64,000 nt of DNA from positions 63,587,350-63,651,349 of the forward strand of contig NC_088680.1 in the NCBI RefSeq assembly GCF_950023065.1, written 5' to 3'. Position numbers and translations under genes: made by a program. This document shows, in pieces, positions 46,433 through 58,220 of this stretch. Position 1 is the first letter of the stretch; every line of letters starts with the position of its first letter. The notes beneath the pieces were generated by a model that saw only the letters and a list, made by a program, of their open reading frames with translations, did not search any database and was not told the origin of the DNA. Source of the DNA: Planococcus citri. Lineage: Eukaryota > Arthropoda > Insecta > Hemiptera > Pseudococcidae.

Positions 46433-47675
46433 CCCGATTCGCGCAAATGGCAAAATATTTTGCCAATGCCACTAGGTGTACTAATGGCAAAAAAAAGGCA
46501 ATATAATGGCAAAGCTCCAACCAATGAGAAGACAGCATTTTAACTTTGCCAATGTGGCAAAAGATTAAATTTTGCCAATAAGATTGCCACTGGTGGCAAT
46601 CTCATTGGTAAATGTTTTGCCACCATTCTGCCACTAGTGACAATTTAATTGGCAATTATTTTGCCTCTGTTTTACCACTGCTGGCAATTTCATTGGCAAT
46701 TATTTTGCCAATGATTTTGCCACTCAGTGGCAATCCTATGGCAATTGATTTAGGTACCTGTAAAGAACACATTTGAAATTTGAAAATCGTTTATTTTAAC
46801 GGTCAAAGTTGCAGGGAATGATGCAATTAATGTCTGAAGTCGAAAATCAATCTGTACCTAATTATATGTACCTGTATACATTCATTGTAGCATTAGTACC
46901 ATGTGCTTTGTTTTATCTTGTTGTAAGTAGGTACACGCATATTATGTAATTTGGTTTTCAAGTGATTCAGACGTTGTTACAGTATTGTTTTCATTAGACT
47001 ATCATTATGGAAACTGCATAATCTAAAGACTTGGCTGGTACATGGTGAGCATAAATACACCCAAGTTATGATACCAGATGATGTGATTTCCTCAACGATC
47101 ACTGTAACATAACGTCTGAATCACTTGCAATCAATTCGCAAAATACATACGTGCATAGGTATAGGAAGTTACAGATACCCACAACAAGATAAAACAAAAG
47201 TCATGGTACCTATCCCATGATAGATGTATACAGATATATGGTACTTACCGATTCATCTTCGACTTCCAGACGACATTTTCACGCATCAATTATAACCAAA
47301 TTTCTATACAACGTGTTCACTACTTCACCATCAACTGAAAACTGAACCAAAGTATGAAGTAAGTGTAACCAACGAGGCAGAGTGGAACATGCGCTCGACT
47401 CTGCCTAATCTCATCTTATCTTCCCCACTTCTGCGAATAGATTATTTTTTGAAATTTAACGGACAAAGTTTTGTCACTATTGGCAAAATGTTGTAAACGT
47501 TGGCAAAATTTTGTCAAAACTAGCATAAACAGAGTGTAATCTGTATTGTAGCAAGTTTTCAAAATTGCCATCACTGGCATTTTCGTCTGGTTTTCATTTC
47601 AATTTGAGCTTTACCACTCTTTTGCCAAGAATGGCAAAAAAAAGTGCCAATCAAATTGCCACTGCGCGAATCGGG
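46433..47675. mobile_element. 1.24-kb terminal-inverted-repeat element
   Basis: Termini CCCGATTCGCGCA and TGCGCGAATCGGG form 13-bp perfect inverted repeats, flanked by TA on both sides. The paralogous site near 820-830 lacks it, so the insertion post-dates the segmental duplication. The subterminal DNA is packed with TTGCC/GGCAA motifs in both orientations. No transposase frame is present; a TA-targeting non-autonomous element is likely. Confidence 0.85.
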
Positions 47676-47988
47676 TAGTAGAAAAATTTCGCGTGAGTGT
47701 ATTGGTGTATGTATACCTATCTATTGGTGTTATATCGTAATTAATATTTTTGCATCGTGTTATAATTAATAATGTTGTGTTGTCGTTTGTCGGTGTACTA
47801 TTTAGTTTTAGCATTTTAATACAATTTTTACTCCTCTAAATTTGACATTCTAGTGGCACATATTTCCAATAATTAATATTTTTGCGTTCGTCGTCGTGTA
47901 TATACTTCTTCGTGGTCCCTCCTGGTGTACTACATATATTTAAAGTTATAATTAGGTACCTACCTAATTCTTCGTTTCAACTCTCAAG

Positions 47989-48043
47989 ATGGCAGGAGTA
48001 AAGAAATCGCGTTTAGAAGTGCTGATTGGAATCATAATTCTAT
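47989..48043 (+). CDS. Exon 1 of a second RTK gene (partial gene)
   Basis: Identical in all 55 bases to RTK exon 1 at 1130-1184, with the same GTAAGT donor and phase 1 end. No matching Cys-rich, membrane or kinase exon follows within the window. By analogy with unit 1 the remaining exons should lie to the right of 64000. It may instead be an abandoned first exon. Confidence 0.55.
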
Positions 48044-48476
48044 GTAAGTACACATTTTGTTAATTTTATTACCATTTTTCAAATAGTAAATAATATAGGT
48101 ACTACATATTACGAGAGTACATTGGTATCATTTACTTCGTAAGCTATCTCTGGAATAACATGTGAATTTATTGATATTTTAAATTTTCATTTATCGCTAT
48201 AAATACCTACATAAATATTTGGGATGCAGAGGTAGACTTTTTGCTCAGAAACTAGGCAAATTGCACTTTTTTGGGGGAATATCACACGTTGGAATTGAAA
48301 ACATTACTAAAACTTGATCTCTTGTCCCTCCAACTCGAAAGGTATGTGAACATACACATCTACGTGCGTAGGTGGGTAGTCTATAGTTTCCAGTTCGAAA
48401 GTCTCATTATTACCCTATACTACACCGTGAGAGTGTAAGTAAGCTGTCTAAGTGTTTAATTGGTTGCCTACCTCGT

Positions 48477-48830
48477 AACTGGGATCATTTTTTGCTAACC
48501 AAATTCTGATTTAACCGTTGAAAAATCAAAAATTTTGGAACGAGTTGATTCTGAATATAAACATATTTTACGTGTTTTGAGTAATGTATATTTGTACAAT
48601 AAACAAAGATGGACTTTCCTACATCACCTTGGCTGGGATTTATCCAATAGAAAGCTACATTTGAAAAAATGATTGAATTAGATTTCAAATTCTATCAATA
48701 GTAAATGATATAACGGAGCTAATAAATCAACTGTTCAACGTGATATTTACCATCTCAATCCTCTAAAGTATCGTCGAACAATTCTCGGTATGTTTTTGCT
48801 CGTGGTATTTTTGGAAGATTCTACAAAAAT
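48477..48830 (-). pseudogene. COLFI pseudogene P4 (alpha type)
   Basis: Exon 2 (about 48757-48825) and exon 3 (about 48477-48655) on the - strand. Exon 3 starts well (AFYWINPSQGD) but is frameshifted by extra bases after the VYC codons. Exon 2 has an in-frame TGA and Tyr instead of the first Cys. It is the duplicate of pseudogene P1, which has since lost most of exon 3. Confidence 0.75.
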
Positions 48831-49017
48831 ATGATAGTTAATTCTTATTAAGGTGGTTCGCTAAAACAAAATGTCGCAAAGTTTTGAACGAATTTCGATG
48901 GTGAAGATTTTCATTTTTTTATGAGTTGAAAGATTTTTAACCCCGGAGGGATGGGTCTTCAAAGAGGGCATACTCCCGAAAAAATCGTGTATTTTACCAC
49001 TCCAGTCTCTACTCGCC

Positions 49018-49922
49018 TTTAAAGTTCTCTAAAATGACTGAAAATGTAAAATTCCATTTGCAAATTGCTACAGTTGTACGAGGAAAAGAATTTTGAACTT
49101 TTTTTCAAATTGTAGTACTTTGAGAGGGTAATCGACCAAAGATGTCAAAATCAGTGTTTCCACTTTCAAAAATCTAAAAAAATTGATTTCAAAACTTTTA
49201 ATTTAAATATAACTACGATGTCTGCGAGTAAAAATTCTGAAAAATTCTCATTTTTAGTCCTTTTTATGTAGAATAGCATCAAAAAATTGGACTGGCATTT
49301 TTTTTCATTTTTTATAAAAAAAATTACAAGTTTGGCACTTATTGCAAAAATACTGGCCATCACGAACCTGAAAAATTAAAATTGCTGCATTTTTGAGATA
49401 GTTTTACCGATGTGTAAAGTGCATTCAAAAATGTGTTTATCTTTTTTCCTGATTGCCATTGTGGAAAAGGTCGTTGACAAAATGGGGGGGGGGGTTCTTA
49501 TGTTCATCTACACATTAGTAAAATATCTCGAAAATACAAAAATTTAAAATTTTTAGGTTTCTGATGATATTTTTGCAATAAGTGCCAAACTTGTAATTTT
49601 TTTTCTCGAAAATGAAAGAAATTGGCAGTCCAATTTTTTGATATGATATTCTATGTACTTACATGGAAATGACTAAAACAAAGAATTTTTACAGAACTTT
49701 TACTGGGGGACATTACGGTTATATTTAAATTATAAGTTTGTAAATCGATTTTTTTTTAGGTTTTTGAAAGTGGCAACACTGATTTTGACATCATTCGTCG
49801 ATTACCCTCTCAAAGTACTACAATTTTTAAGAAATTTCAAAACTCTGTACCACGTACATACAATCGGAGCAATTTGCAACTGAAATTTACCATTTTCAGC
49901 CATTTTGGAAAACTTTGAAGCT
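49018..49922. mobile_element. Foldback element FB-VIII
   Basis: A 0.9-kb palindrome with its axis near 49460. 49018-49430 (AAGTTCTCTAAAATG, TCAAAATCAGTGTTTCCACT) is the inverse of 49500-49922. A single-arm relative is at 22728-23340. No coding capacity is apparent. Confidence 0.65.
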
Positions 49923-50869
49923 CCACAGCTCCGCCAAAAAAATTCCAGATACTATTTTTTGGAACGAGTCCATTTGTTTTCAAAACAAGTGAGATGGACA
50001 CTGAGAGAAGGTAGGTCTAGGTATATAATTTATTTCAATTTTTTAAAATCAAGTGATCAAACGAATAAATTTGCGATCAAAAAACAATTCCAATAAAAAG
50101 TATTCAGAATGTCATGAGTCATGAGGATTCTAAAGATTTACTCGTATCATAGTTTTTGATCTAACATCGATACCAACCCAAATAAAGGGTATTGAACTTG
50201 AAAAAACGTGATGTGGCAGATGAAGTATACATTTTAACTTGAAAAATTGCTTTTATTATGAGATGTAGCGGATCTGTAGGTGAGATTATGGCATTGTGTT
50301 GCGTAAATTAAACCTGGGATGGTACATACTAGATACCTACACGCAGCGACATAGCCTCCTACCCCTCTTTCATTGACTGAACATTGTCTTTGAGGGGGTT
50401 AGACCTCCCCAGTCCCCACCCCGAAACACTTTTTGGCGTTTTTCTCCTAAAATTAGGAATTTTCGATCGTATATAAATGACAATTACAAAAGTATTCTTT
50501 TATTGTTTTTAAAATTTGCAACAAAACAGGTTTCTGTCATTTTTTTTTACCTTGTTATGTGGGTAAAAGTTCCTGAATCCTGAAAATCAAGATAAATAAA
50601 ATGTCAACATTCTTCCCCCTTTCTAAAACTGTCCACTGTTTTCAGTTTCTAAGCCACTTTTGAAGAAAAATGATACAGGTGTCAAAAGATGGTTATACCT
50701 ATTTGAGATTTTTTGTCAACTTAGGCCATTCCGTTAAAATTTAAGACCACTTTGAGAGTTCTACCGAGTGGTTGAAAATTCACAGATCGCTTATTTTTGT
50801 GGGAATTCGTGTTTCAAAAACATTTTTTCCCTAATGCATATCACCTAATACTCAAACATCGAACTACCT
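49923..50869. other. Unassigned sequence upstream of COLFI-4
   Basis: A/T-rich DNA without a recognisable exon, array or inverted repeat. Confidence 0.3.
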
Positions 50870-52659
50870 AGGTACATATATCATTTTTCAAACTGGTGCC
50901 AACTTTTACCTACCTATACCTACCTACATATTTTTTATTGTAAACTACCATGCTCTATTCCTCCGTCTTACCTGTAGGTACCTAAACCTTGAAAAATATC
51001 TCAGTAAATATAATGCTACGCAGTCGTCTACACATCTCCATGATTGTTGACAAATTCATATTATTAATGACTAAAACGTCATCTAGATATTTTGTTCATC
51101 GAAAACATGTTTAGTTGCTCCATTTACCACCCACTCGATGATCTCGCTTGATGTCCTATGAGTGGTCATCAAAATGTGAAAAGTTTTTTTGGAGCCACCT
51201 TGGTAGCATTTTTTTTATTCGAATGATCATTCAAATTATAGATAATGGAGCAATAAGAAAATTGACTTGTTGTCCATACAAGTCGAAGAGAAAGTTGACC
51301 ATTTCTAGCTTTGACACGAGAGAAGATTCTACTCGTACATAAGACGAATCCTCATGTTAGGAACACTTGCGACTAAATAGGCTCGATTTCGCATCCTTTC
51401 AGGATGCATTCATTATTTATGCAGTTCACAAATCATCCTTCAAGTTGCAAACATTTACATTTATGTACAGCTAAAAGGGCTCGAGTTTGCCTTTTTTTTT
51501 TCAGCACTCATTCAATTGCTCGTATGGGCAGTATACATTTGTGCAATTGCACGTTATTTTTTCTTTGTGTGATTGTGGATTAATTAGACTACATATTTTT
51601 CGAATTCATTGATACCTACAATTAATTGAGAGAGCAGCATCACTATAAACATTGTCCACGGATAACTCTTAACAATAGCAGGTAAGTACTCATTTCTTTT
51701 TATTGAATGTCAAGTTGCATGCGTCTCCCATCAGTGGTGACTAGTCGCAATTACATAGAGTGTACCTTATTTATGTATACCTACTTAATGGCAATTTTTT
51801 TTCGTATTTTTCCGCTCACATCCCCTAAAGTTGTTATCTCGGGTGAGAAAATCACGTCATGAAATTTTCAGTCTCCTCGGTAAAAACTAATTGATGCCGG
51901 TGAGCCCCCCCCCATCTTACAAAATATCAAAAAATTAAAGAATCAGGCCAAATGTCTAAAATTGTGAACTTTCCAGTTCCTACACCTTAAAACAAGTCTC
52001 CACTTGGGTAAAATTAACTTAAACCTATACATAATATTATGTACTAATTATAGCCCCCCTTTTTCTAAATTTGCTTGGCTTCATACGAGAGATCCTACAT
52101 CATTTGGGGCTCCAACAAAAGTTTTTCTTGAAAAGAGGATTACCTTAAAATAATTCTAATGTGGAAATGAGATATTTTCAAAACATTTTCCCTGATTTTG
52201 ATTTAAGTAGGTACCTACCTAGTAACTATATACTCTCATTTTTCTGATTTTTCCAATCTTGAGGGGCTCGTTATAGGAGGTCAATAGGGTTTGAAGGACC
52301 GGGCAAGTTTTTTTCTTGAAAAGGGGATTATATTATGAAAAATTCTGAAACAAAAACAAAAGCACATAGGTATTTTGATAAATTGATTTTTTTACCTATT
52401 CTTTTCAACTGAGGGGAGGGGACTTCCGGCACCACTTCTTTTACATATAAGATGAAAATAAAAATTAGAAAAATATTTCATAACTCGAGGTTACAACTTT
52501 TGAGGGAAGGGATGAGAAATGAGAAATTTCAACTTTGTAAAATAAGGTACACCCAAAGTCACGTAGCCTGCTTGACAACGTCCGTTTTAATTTACTTTTT
52601 TTTTTTAAATTGAAATATGTGTAAAAAGCAAGCAACCGGCAGTGATCGCCTAACTCAGG
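50870..52659 (+). promoter_or_regulatory. Upstream region of COLFI-4
   Basis: Inverse orientation relative of the regions upstream of COLFI-1 and COLFI-2: CCACTCGATGATCTCGCTTG near 51130, GGGCTCGAGTTTGC near 51478. About 0.9 kb (51740-52600) is extra relative to those copies. It leads into the COLFI-4 start codon at 52660. Confidence 0.45.
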
Positions 52660-54411
52660 ATGTTTCTTTTTTTGGCATTCATTATTATTACAACATTGCA
52701 TGGAGCATCAAGATGTCAAGTGAGTGCATTTGATCATAAATACATAATTACCTACCTACTTAGTACTTGCTTACTCCCAGTCTCTGTCCATCTCATTTGT
52801 TTTGGAAAAAATGAGCCAGTTCTAAGAAATAGTATCTATACGACGTACGTATGTTTCGAAGCAGAATAAATAAGTTTCAAGGAACTGAATCATTTTCCCC
52901 ATATTTTCTGAAACAGGTTGGGCAGAGATCGGAGTGGGAAAAACACGTTCTGAATGACTTTCAACGCAAAATTAAAATTTACACTAAACTTGTTCAAAAA
53001 CCCCGACTTTTTTTTGTGAACCGCCCTAATTATTAATCATTATGTATTTTTATAGCACCTCCCACGCATAGACGAGCATCTAGCAAAAACATGCCAAGAA
53101 ATGTTCAACAATACTTGGGATGCACGAGACGGTAAACATTACGTTGAAAAATTTATTTATTACTTTCATATAATTTATGTAGGTACATTTGATAGAATTT
53201 AGTATCTAATTAATCAATTTTTCAAATGTAGGTTTCTATTGGATAAATCCCAGCCAAGGCGATATGAAAAAAGCTATCTTCGTTCATTGTGTATTTAAAA
53301 CACGTGAAACATGTATATATACGAAATCAGCTCGACGTTTGAAAATTTTTGATATTTCTGCATTTGAATCAGAAGTTTGGTTAGTGAAAAATGATTCCAG
53401 TTACGAGGTAAGCAGTCAACCCTTAAGACATTCACAAAATGGAGTTTGGAGTAAAAATGAGACTATCGAACTGGAAACTAGACAACCCCAAAGTACATTT
53501 TTTTTCTTTTTTTTTGATCAGGTGTTTATTCGTTTTTTTTTTTTTTTTTTTTTTTTTTGAAAAAGGGGTCTTTTAGTTGGAGGCACAACATATAAAGTTG
53601 AAATTGGTCTTCAAAGTGCAGTTTGTCTCCTTTTTTTGATGTGTTAATTTGCTCTCATAAAAATGAACAGCAGAGTTGCTCGGAAAAATAAAAAATGTCC
53701 TGGATTTTGATCGAAATTAACTGGGGAAAGTGTATTTTTAGTTGGAGACTATACAGAAAAATTTTGAGCCCCCTTCCCTGTTATTCAGTGGGCTGAGCCA
53801 GTGGTCCTAAAAGTAGGGTTATTTTCGAAAAAAATTGTTTTTTTTTTAGCACTCAACAACGTTGCCTAGTTTCTGATCGAAAAGTCCGCTTCCAAATCTC
53901 AAGTAGGCAAGTAGGTATTTTTAATGACCGAAAATACGAGTAATTTCACATGTGCCAGATCGCTTACCGAGCAGATGCTAATCAGCTGAGAATGTTGCAA
54001 CAAATGTCCAAATCGGCAACACAAGCTATTACTTACCGTTGTAAGAATTCAATTGTCTACTACGACAGTATCAACAAAAATTTTGAGAAAAGCATGAAAT
54101 TACTGGGATGGAATAATGAAGAAATTACTCCACAAAACCTTTCAAATTTACAATTTATGTCCGGTCATGACAACTGTCAGGTGAATACTAAATCTATATA
54201 AGTATACCGAGTTTTTTCGTTTTTTTTGTTATTTTTTAAATTCATTGATGTCTTGTTCAAACAGCATAAAAACGACGAATGGTCACATACGGACATCACC
54301 TACTCGACTAACATACCTTCCCAACTTCCCATCACTGATATAGCAATTCGAGATGTTGGGAGACCTGGACAACTTCTTGAAGTTCACATTGGACCTGTTT
54401 GTTTTCTTTAA
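52660..54411 (+). CDS. COLFI-4: secreted stand-alone fibrillar-collagen NC1-domain protein
   Basis: Five + strand exons: 52660-52719, 53056-53131, 53232-53407, 53959-54180, 54265-54411; phases 0,1,0,0; 226 aa. Signal peptide MFLFLAFIIITTLHGAS, short helical lead (LPRIDEHLAKTCQEMF), then COLFI domain: GFYWINPSQGD, KTRETC, ITYRCKN, SINKNFEKSMKLLGWNN, an IPSQLPITDIAIRDVG block and VCFL*. Cysteines at about 33, 65, 73, 132, 177 and 224 match collagen C1, C4-C8. The most compact alpha copy, free of foldback insertions, and the clearest model for the family. An AATAAA lies at 54813-54818, about 400 bp after the stop. It sits in the same orientation as, and downstream of, the second RTK first exon, whereas COLFI-1 and -2 are inverted relative to theirs. 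Confidence 0.85.
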
Positions 54412-55014
54412 TTCTCGAAATCAAAGCGGCTTGAGAAGTCCATGATGATGGTTTCCGAAAGTTAAGTTAAAAAATTTCTAGTCGCATGCACAAAACTCGA
54501 GCAGTTTTTCCGGAGGGAGCAACAAACTGGTGACAAACGATTGAAAATGGATGTGATTCATCATAAGACTGGCTTATTGTTTCCACGACCAGCTTTCAAT
54601 ATAGGTATCCTGAAAAATGGGTGAAGGATATGATCATAGTTATATAGGTAAATTTTCATGAAGAATTTTGAATCAACGCGAAAAGGAGCTTCGTTGATCA
54701 GAAGTAGCTGAAAGTGAAGAATTGATTCTGTTCCTCATTCTGTTTCCGAAATTATATTTATATATATTCGAAAAATGTTTACCACAACTTTCGAAATGTA
54801 ACAATATAATGAAATAAAAAATGTTCTAACATCACGAAAATTTATGTTTCCTGAATTTTTCCCCCATTTTTACTTAGTTTAGGAACACAGCAGGAAAAAG
54901 TGTTCATTGAGTGAGCAGTTTTGGAGGGGGAGGGGGAAAGAGTTGGCATTTTGTAGAGTTCAGTTGTCCACGTGAAAAAACGCGTATTTTCAATTAAATT
55001 ATCGGGGAGATTAA
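54412..55014 (+). other. COLFI-4 3' flank
   Basis: Related to the sequence on the 3' side of COLFI-1 (5440-5798) and COLFI-2 (13200-13565), so the 3' region is part of the duplicated gene unit. Contains the candidate polyadenylation signal at 54813. Confidence 0.5.
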
Positions 55015-55275
55015 AAATGGGGCCGGATGAGCCTCAACCCCCCCTCTCCGAGGTTGATGGAGGAGCAGAGTTGGGGTGATCCAAATCGCCGAAAAGAAAC
55101 AAGGAAGATTCCAATTCGAATAGAATCGCGGCCTCTTGATGCCTGCATGAAATTTTGGATCAACAATTTTTTGGAAGTGGTCAAAATAAAAAATCAGTGC
55201 CATTTTCGTTGTTCTCGGAAAATTTTAACTTTGTTTGATTGGTCACAAGGGTTATAGATAAGCAACCACTTTTTC
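55015..55275 (-). repeat. Inverted fragment of repeat R7
   Basis: Matches the 5' part of R7 (10985-11260) in reverse, including TTTGATTGGTCACAAGGG and the segment around TTTTTGGAAGTGGTCA. Followed directly by an FB-III element. Confidence 0.55.
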
Positions 55276-55289
55276 TGTTGAAATACTCT

Positions 55290-56905
55290 TAGTATTGGGG
55301 GAGGGGGGCGCATAAAGATCACCTGCACGTGCAGGTATCACCTGTCAAAATTTCAAGTGCTAAAGTGCGTTTTTCGATTTTTGGTGAATTTTTGAAAATC
55401 AAATTTAGGTCAAAAATGAGGGGAAAAACAAAATTTTATCAAAATGACAATCAATTTGGCATTGGAAACTGTTTCAACCCGTTTTGAGCAGTTCTGGAGC
55501 CTCCAGCAGGTTTTTGAAACTCGAAATTCCCACAAAATTTCATCAAACGGAGATGGAAACTGAAATTTACTCTGCAAACTAATTTCAATACGGTACAAAG
55601 TCAACAGCAGGTGCATTTCAAGTCGTTTTGGAGCCTCCAGCGACTTTTTGAAAATTACTGAAGTCTCCAGTAGATTTTTGAAACTTGGAATTTCTCCAAA
55701 ATTTCATCAAATGGAGATGGAAAGCCGAAATTTACTTCGCAAACCAATTTCAATACAACATGAAGTCGACTACATGGTGGTTTTAAATATTTTTGAAGCT
55801 TCTAGCTACTTTTTAAATTTAAATTTTTCAAAAAACGCAATACAACCTTTCAAAAAGTCGCTAGAGGCTCCAAAACGACTTGAAATCCACCAGCAGTCGA
55901 CTTCGTAGCGTATTGAAATTAGTTCGCAGAATGAATTTCTTCTCTCCATTTCCATTAATTTGATGAAATTTTGGGAGATATCAAGTTTAAAAAATCTACT
56001 GGAGGCTCCAGTAATTTTCAAAAAGTTGCTGGTGGCTCCAAAACTACTTGAAATCCACCTGCAGTTGGCATCGTAGCGTAATGAAATTAGTTTGCAGATT
56101 AAATTTTTGCTTTCCAACTACATTTCATAAAATGTTGTGGGAATCTCAAGTTTCAAAAATCGGGTAGACTCCAGTAATTTTCAAAAAGTTGCTGAAGGCT
56201 CCAAAATAACTTGAACCCACCTGAAGTGGTCTTCAGAGGGTGTCAAAGTTGGAGTGCGGAGTAAATTTCGGCTTTCCATCTCCGTTTGATGAAATTTTGG
56301 AAAGATTTCAAGTTTCAAAAATTTACTAGAGGCTCCAGTAATTTTCAAAATGTCACTGGAGGCTTCAAAACGACTTGAAATCCACCTGCAGTTGACTTCG
56401 TAGCGTCTTGAAATCAGTTTGCGAAGTAAATTTCGGCTTTTCCATCACCGTTAGATGAAATTTTGTGGGAATTTCGAGTTTCAAAAATCTGCTGGAGGCC
56501 CCAGAACTGCTCAAAACGGGTTGAAACAGTTTCCAATCGATTTGGCATGCCGACAATAGGGCATTATTCAAAATTTCGGCCTTCTTGATCCCTCATTTTT
56601 CAAATTTTTGTCCTAAATTTGATTTTCAAAAATTCACCAAAAATCGAAAAAGGCACTTTAGCACTTGAAATTTTGACTGGTGATGAATTGTTGCCTGATC
56701 TTTCGATCTACGTCTGTACGGTTTAAAAAATTGCGTTCAAGTCCTATGTTGGAACGCAAAATCTGCGATTTCGGCTGACCTGTCAATCAAAATGGCCACC
56801 ATTTTGTAAGTAGGGCCACGTTTTTTTAAAAGACAAGGGCTAGAAATGTTCCTTAGGACTCCCATTCTAAGAAAAAGTTGTGCCGGAGGATCGTATCTGG
56901 ATGCG
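55290..56905. mobile_element. Foldback element FB-III, copy c
   Basis: Left end GCATAAAGATCACCTGCA; right end contains TTAGGACTCCCATTCTAAG and GTTGTGCCGGAGGATC. Inside are GGAGCCTCCAG units left of the axis and CTGGAGGCTCC units right of it. Parts of the left outer arm are deleted. Open frames inside are repeat-derived. Confidence 0.7.
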
Positions 56906-56939
56906 GAACTTCAGAAATTCACTACTGCCTGCTGAGCCA

Positions 56940-57490
56940 ACAATTTTTGATGAATTTTGCCATTATTTGGCTTTATTGATGTAGGATAAAGTGGTGTCCA
57001 TGGGAAGAACCCCCCCTCCCCGCGCAGAAGTTGAGATCATTTGTACGGAAAATGAAGGGAATTCGCTAAGAAAATGCATTCGAAGAGCCGTTGCACGCAA
57101 TTTGTGCCTGTATACCACTCTAAAAAATACATTTCTAGACTTGCAAATTTTTACGTATTTTTTCTTTTCAACTGGGTATCATGCTTTATGTCTCCATGTA
57201 CCGTAGATATCTAAAATAATATTGAAAATATCTTAATGAATGCATGCTGCACATCCGTCTACACGTCGTCGAGATTGTTGACAAATATTAATGACTACCT
57301 ACTATTTATTCATCGAAACCATGTTTAGGTGTTCCATTTACCACCCACTCGATGATCTCGCTTGGTCTTCCACGAGTGGTTATCAAAATGTCAAGTTTTT
57401 AGGAACCACCTTGGTAGTACATATTTTTTTAAAAATTCGAATCATCATTCGAATTATAGGGGTGAGTATTGAAAAATTCAACTTTGAAAA
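56940..57490 (-). repeat. Inverse copy of COLFI-1 upstream DNA
   Basis: 56940-57180 is the inverse of about 10721-10960 and 57200-57480 is the inverse of about 10430-10700, including CCACTCGATGATCTCGCTTG. This places a COLFI upstream segment here with no adjoining signal-peptide exon. Confidence 0.5.
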
Positions 57491-58220
57491 GGACTGAAAT
57501 ATTGAAGATAACTGAATATGAATGGTTACAGGTTAATATTTTAAGAGCGGTCCAATATGAGTAATTTGAGACTACAATCACTTCTCTAGGTACCTCTTTT
57601 TGGTGAGGACGTATTGGCCAAAATAGATGATCGAATTTTAAAAAATCCTTTCTTCCATCTATTTCAAAAAATTCGGGTTTTAAGGTTCCGGCTCTGTTGA
57701 TTAGCCACCCCGAAAATTTAATTACTTACTTAAAAATATACCAGTTTTCACATGGCCATCAACTTGACCCTACGAAATGCCATCTACATTTCCTATTCCT
57801 TCCTCCTCCTCCAAAACTTCTCAAGTGAACAACTATACGAGTATGATTTTTTCGAAAACGTCTTTTTTTGAAGCCCACATCCCCCGCCATGAGCATCTCC
57901 TCAGATGAAAATTTTTCTAAATGACTTTTGAACTCATAATGAAGGTTCCCACTGAACTTGGTCAAAATCCTTTGACATTTTTTTTTTCTTGATCCACCTT
58001 AGGTACATAATGTAGGTACACTATTTATAAAAAAAATGGGCAATGCGTAGATAAAAAATTATAATAAAGTATAAAAGATCAAATCAAAGATTAAGCACCA
58101 GTGAACACAAAATAATACAAAATTCAGATTAAGTACAGAAACAAAAATGCAATGAGAATAATTATAAATATTATACATATAAGTACGTTGAAAAAAAATC
58201 AAAACAAGTTAACTATACAT
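57491..58220. other. COLFI-5 3' flank
   Basis: 58005-58220 matches 20040-20290 downstream of COLFI-3 (shared ATGGGCAATGCGTAGATAAA). 57491-58000 has no recognisable element or gene. Confidence 0.4.

Larger units (their letters stand above)
45630..48990 (+). repeat. Segmental duplicate of 1-1950
   Basis: From CAAACACGTATTAGA onward this segment follows 1-1950 nearly base for base: 5' flank, RTK exon 1, start of intron 1 and adjacent COLFI pseudogene. It differs by small indels, by a longer pseudogene (exon 3 is kept here) and by a 1243-bp inserted element at 46433-47675. Confidence 0.85.

Noticed and set aside
53264..53560. 98-codon frame beginning MKKAIFVHCVF
   Set aside because: Not a gene of its own: its first part is COLFI-4 exon 3 (ending 53407) read on into the intron.
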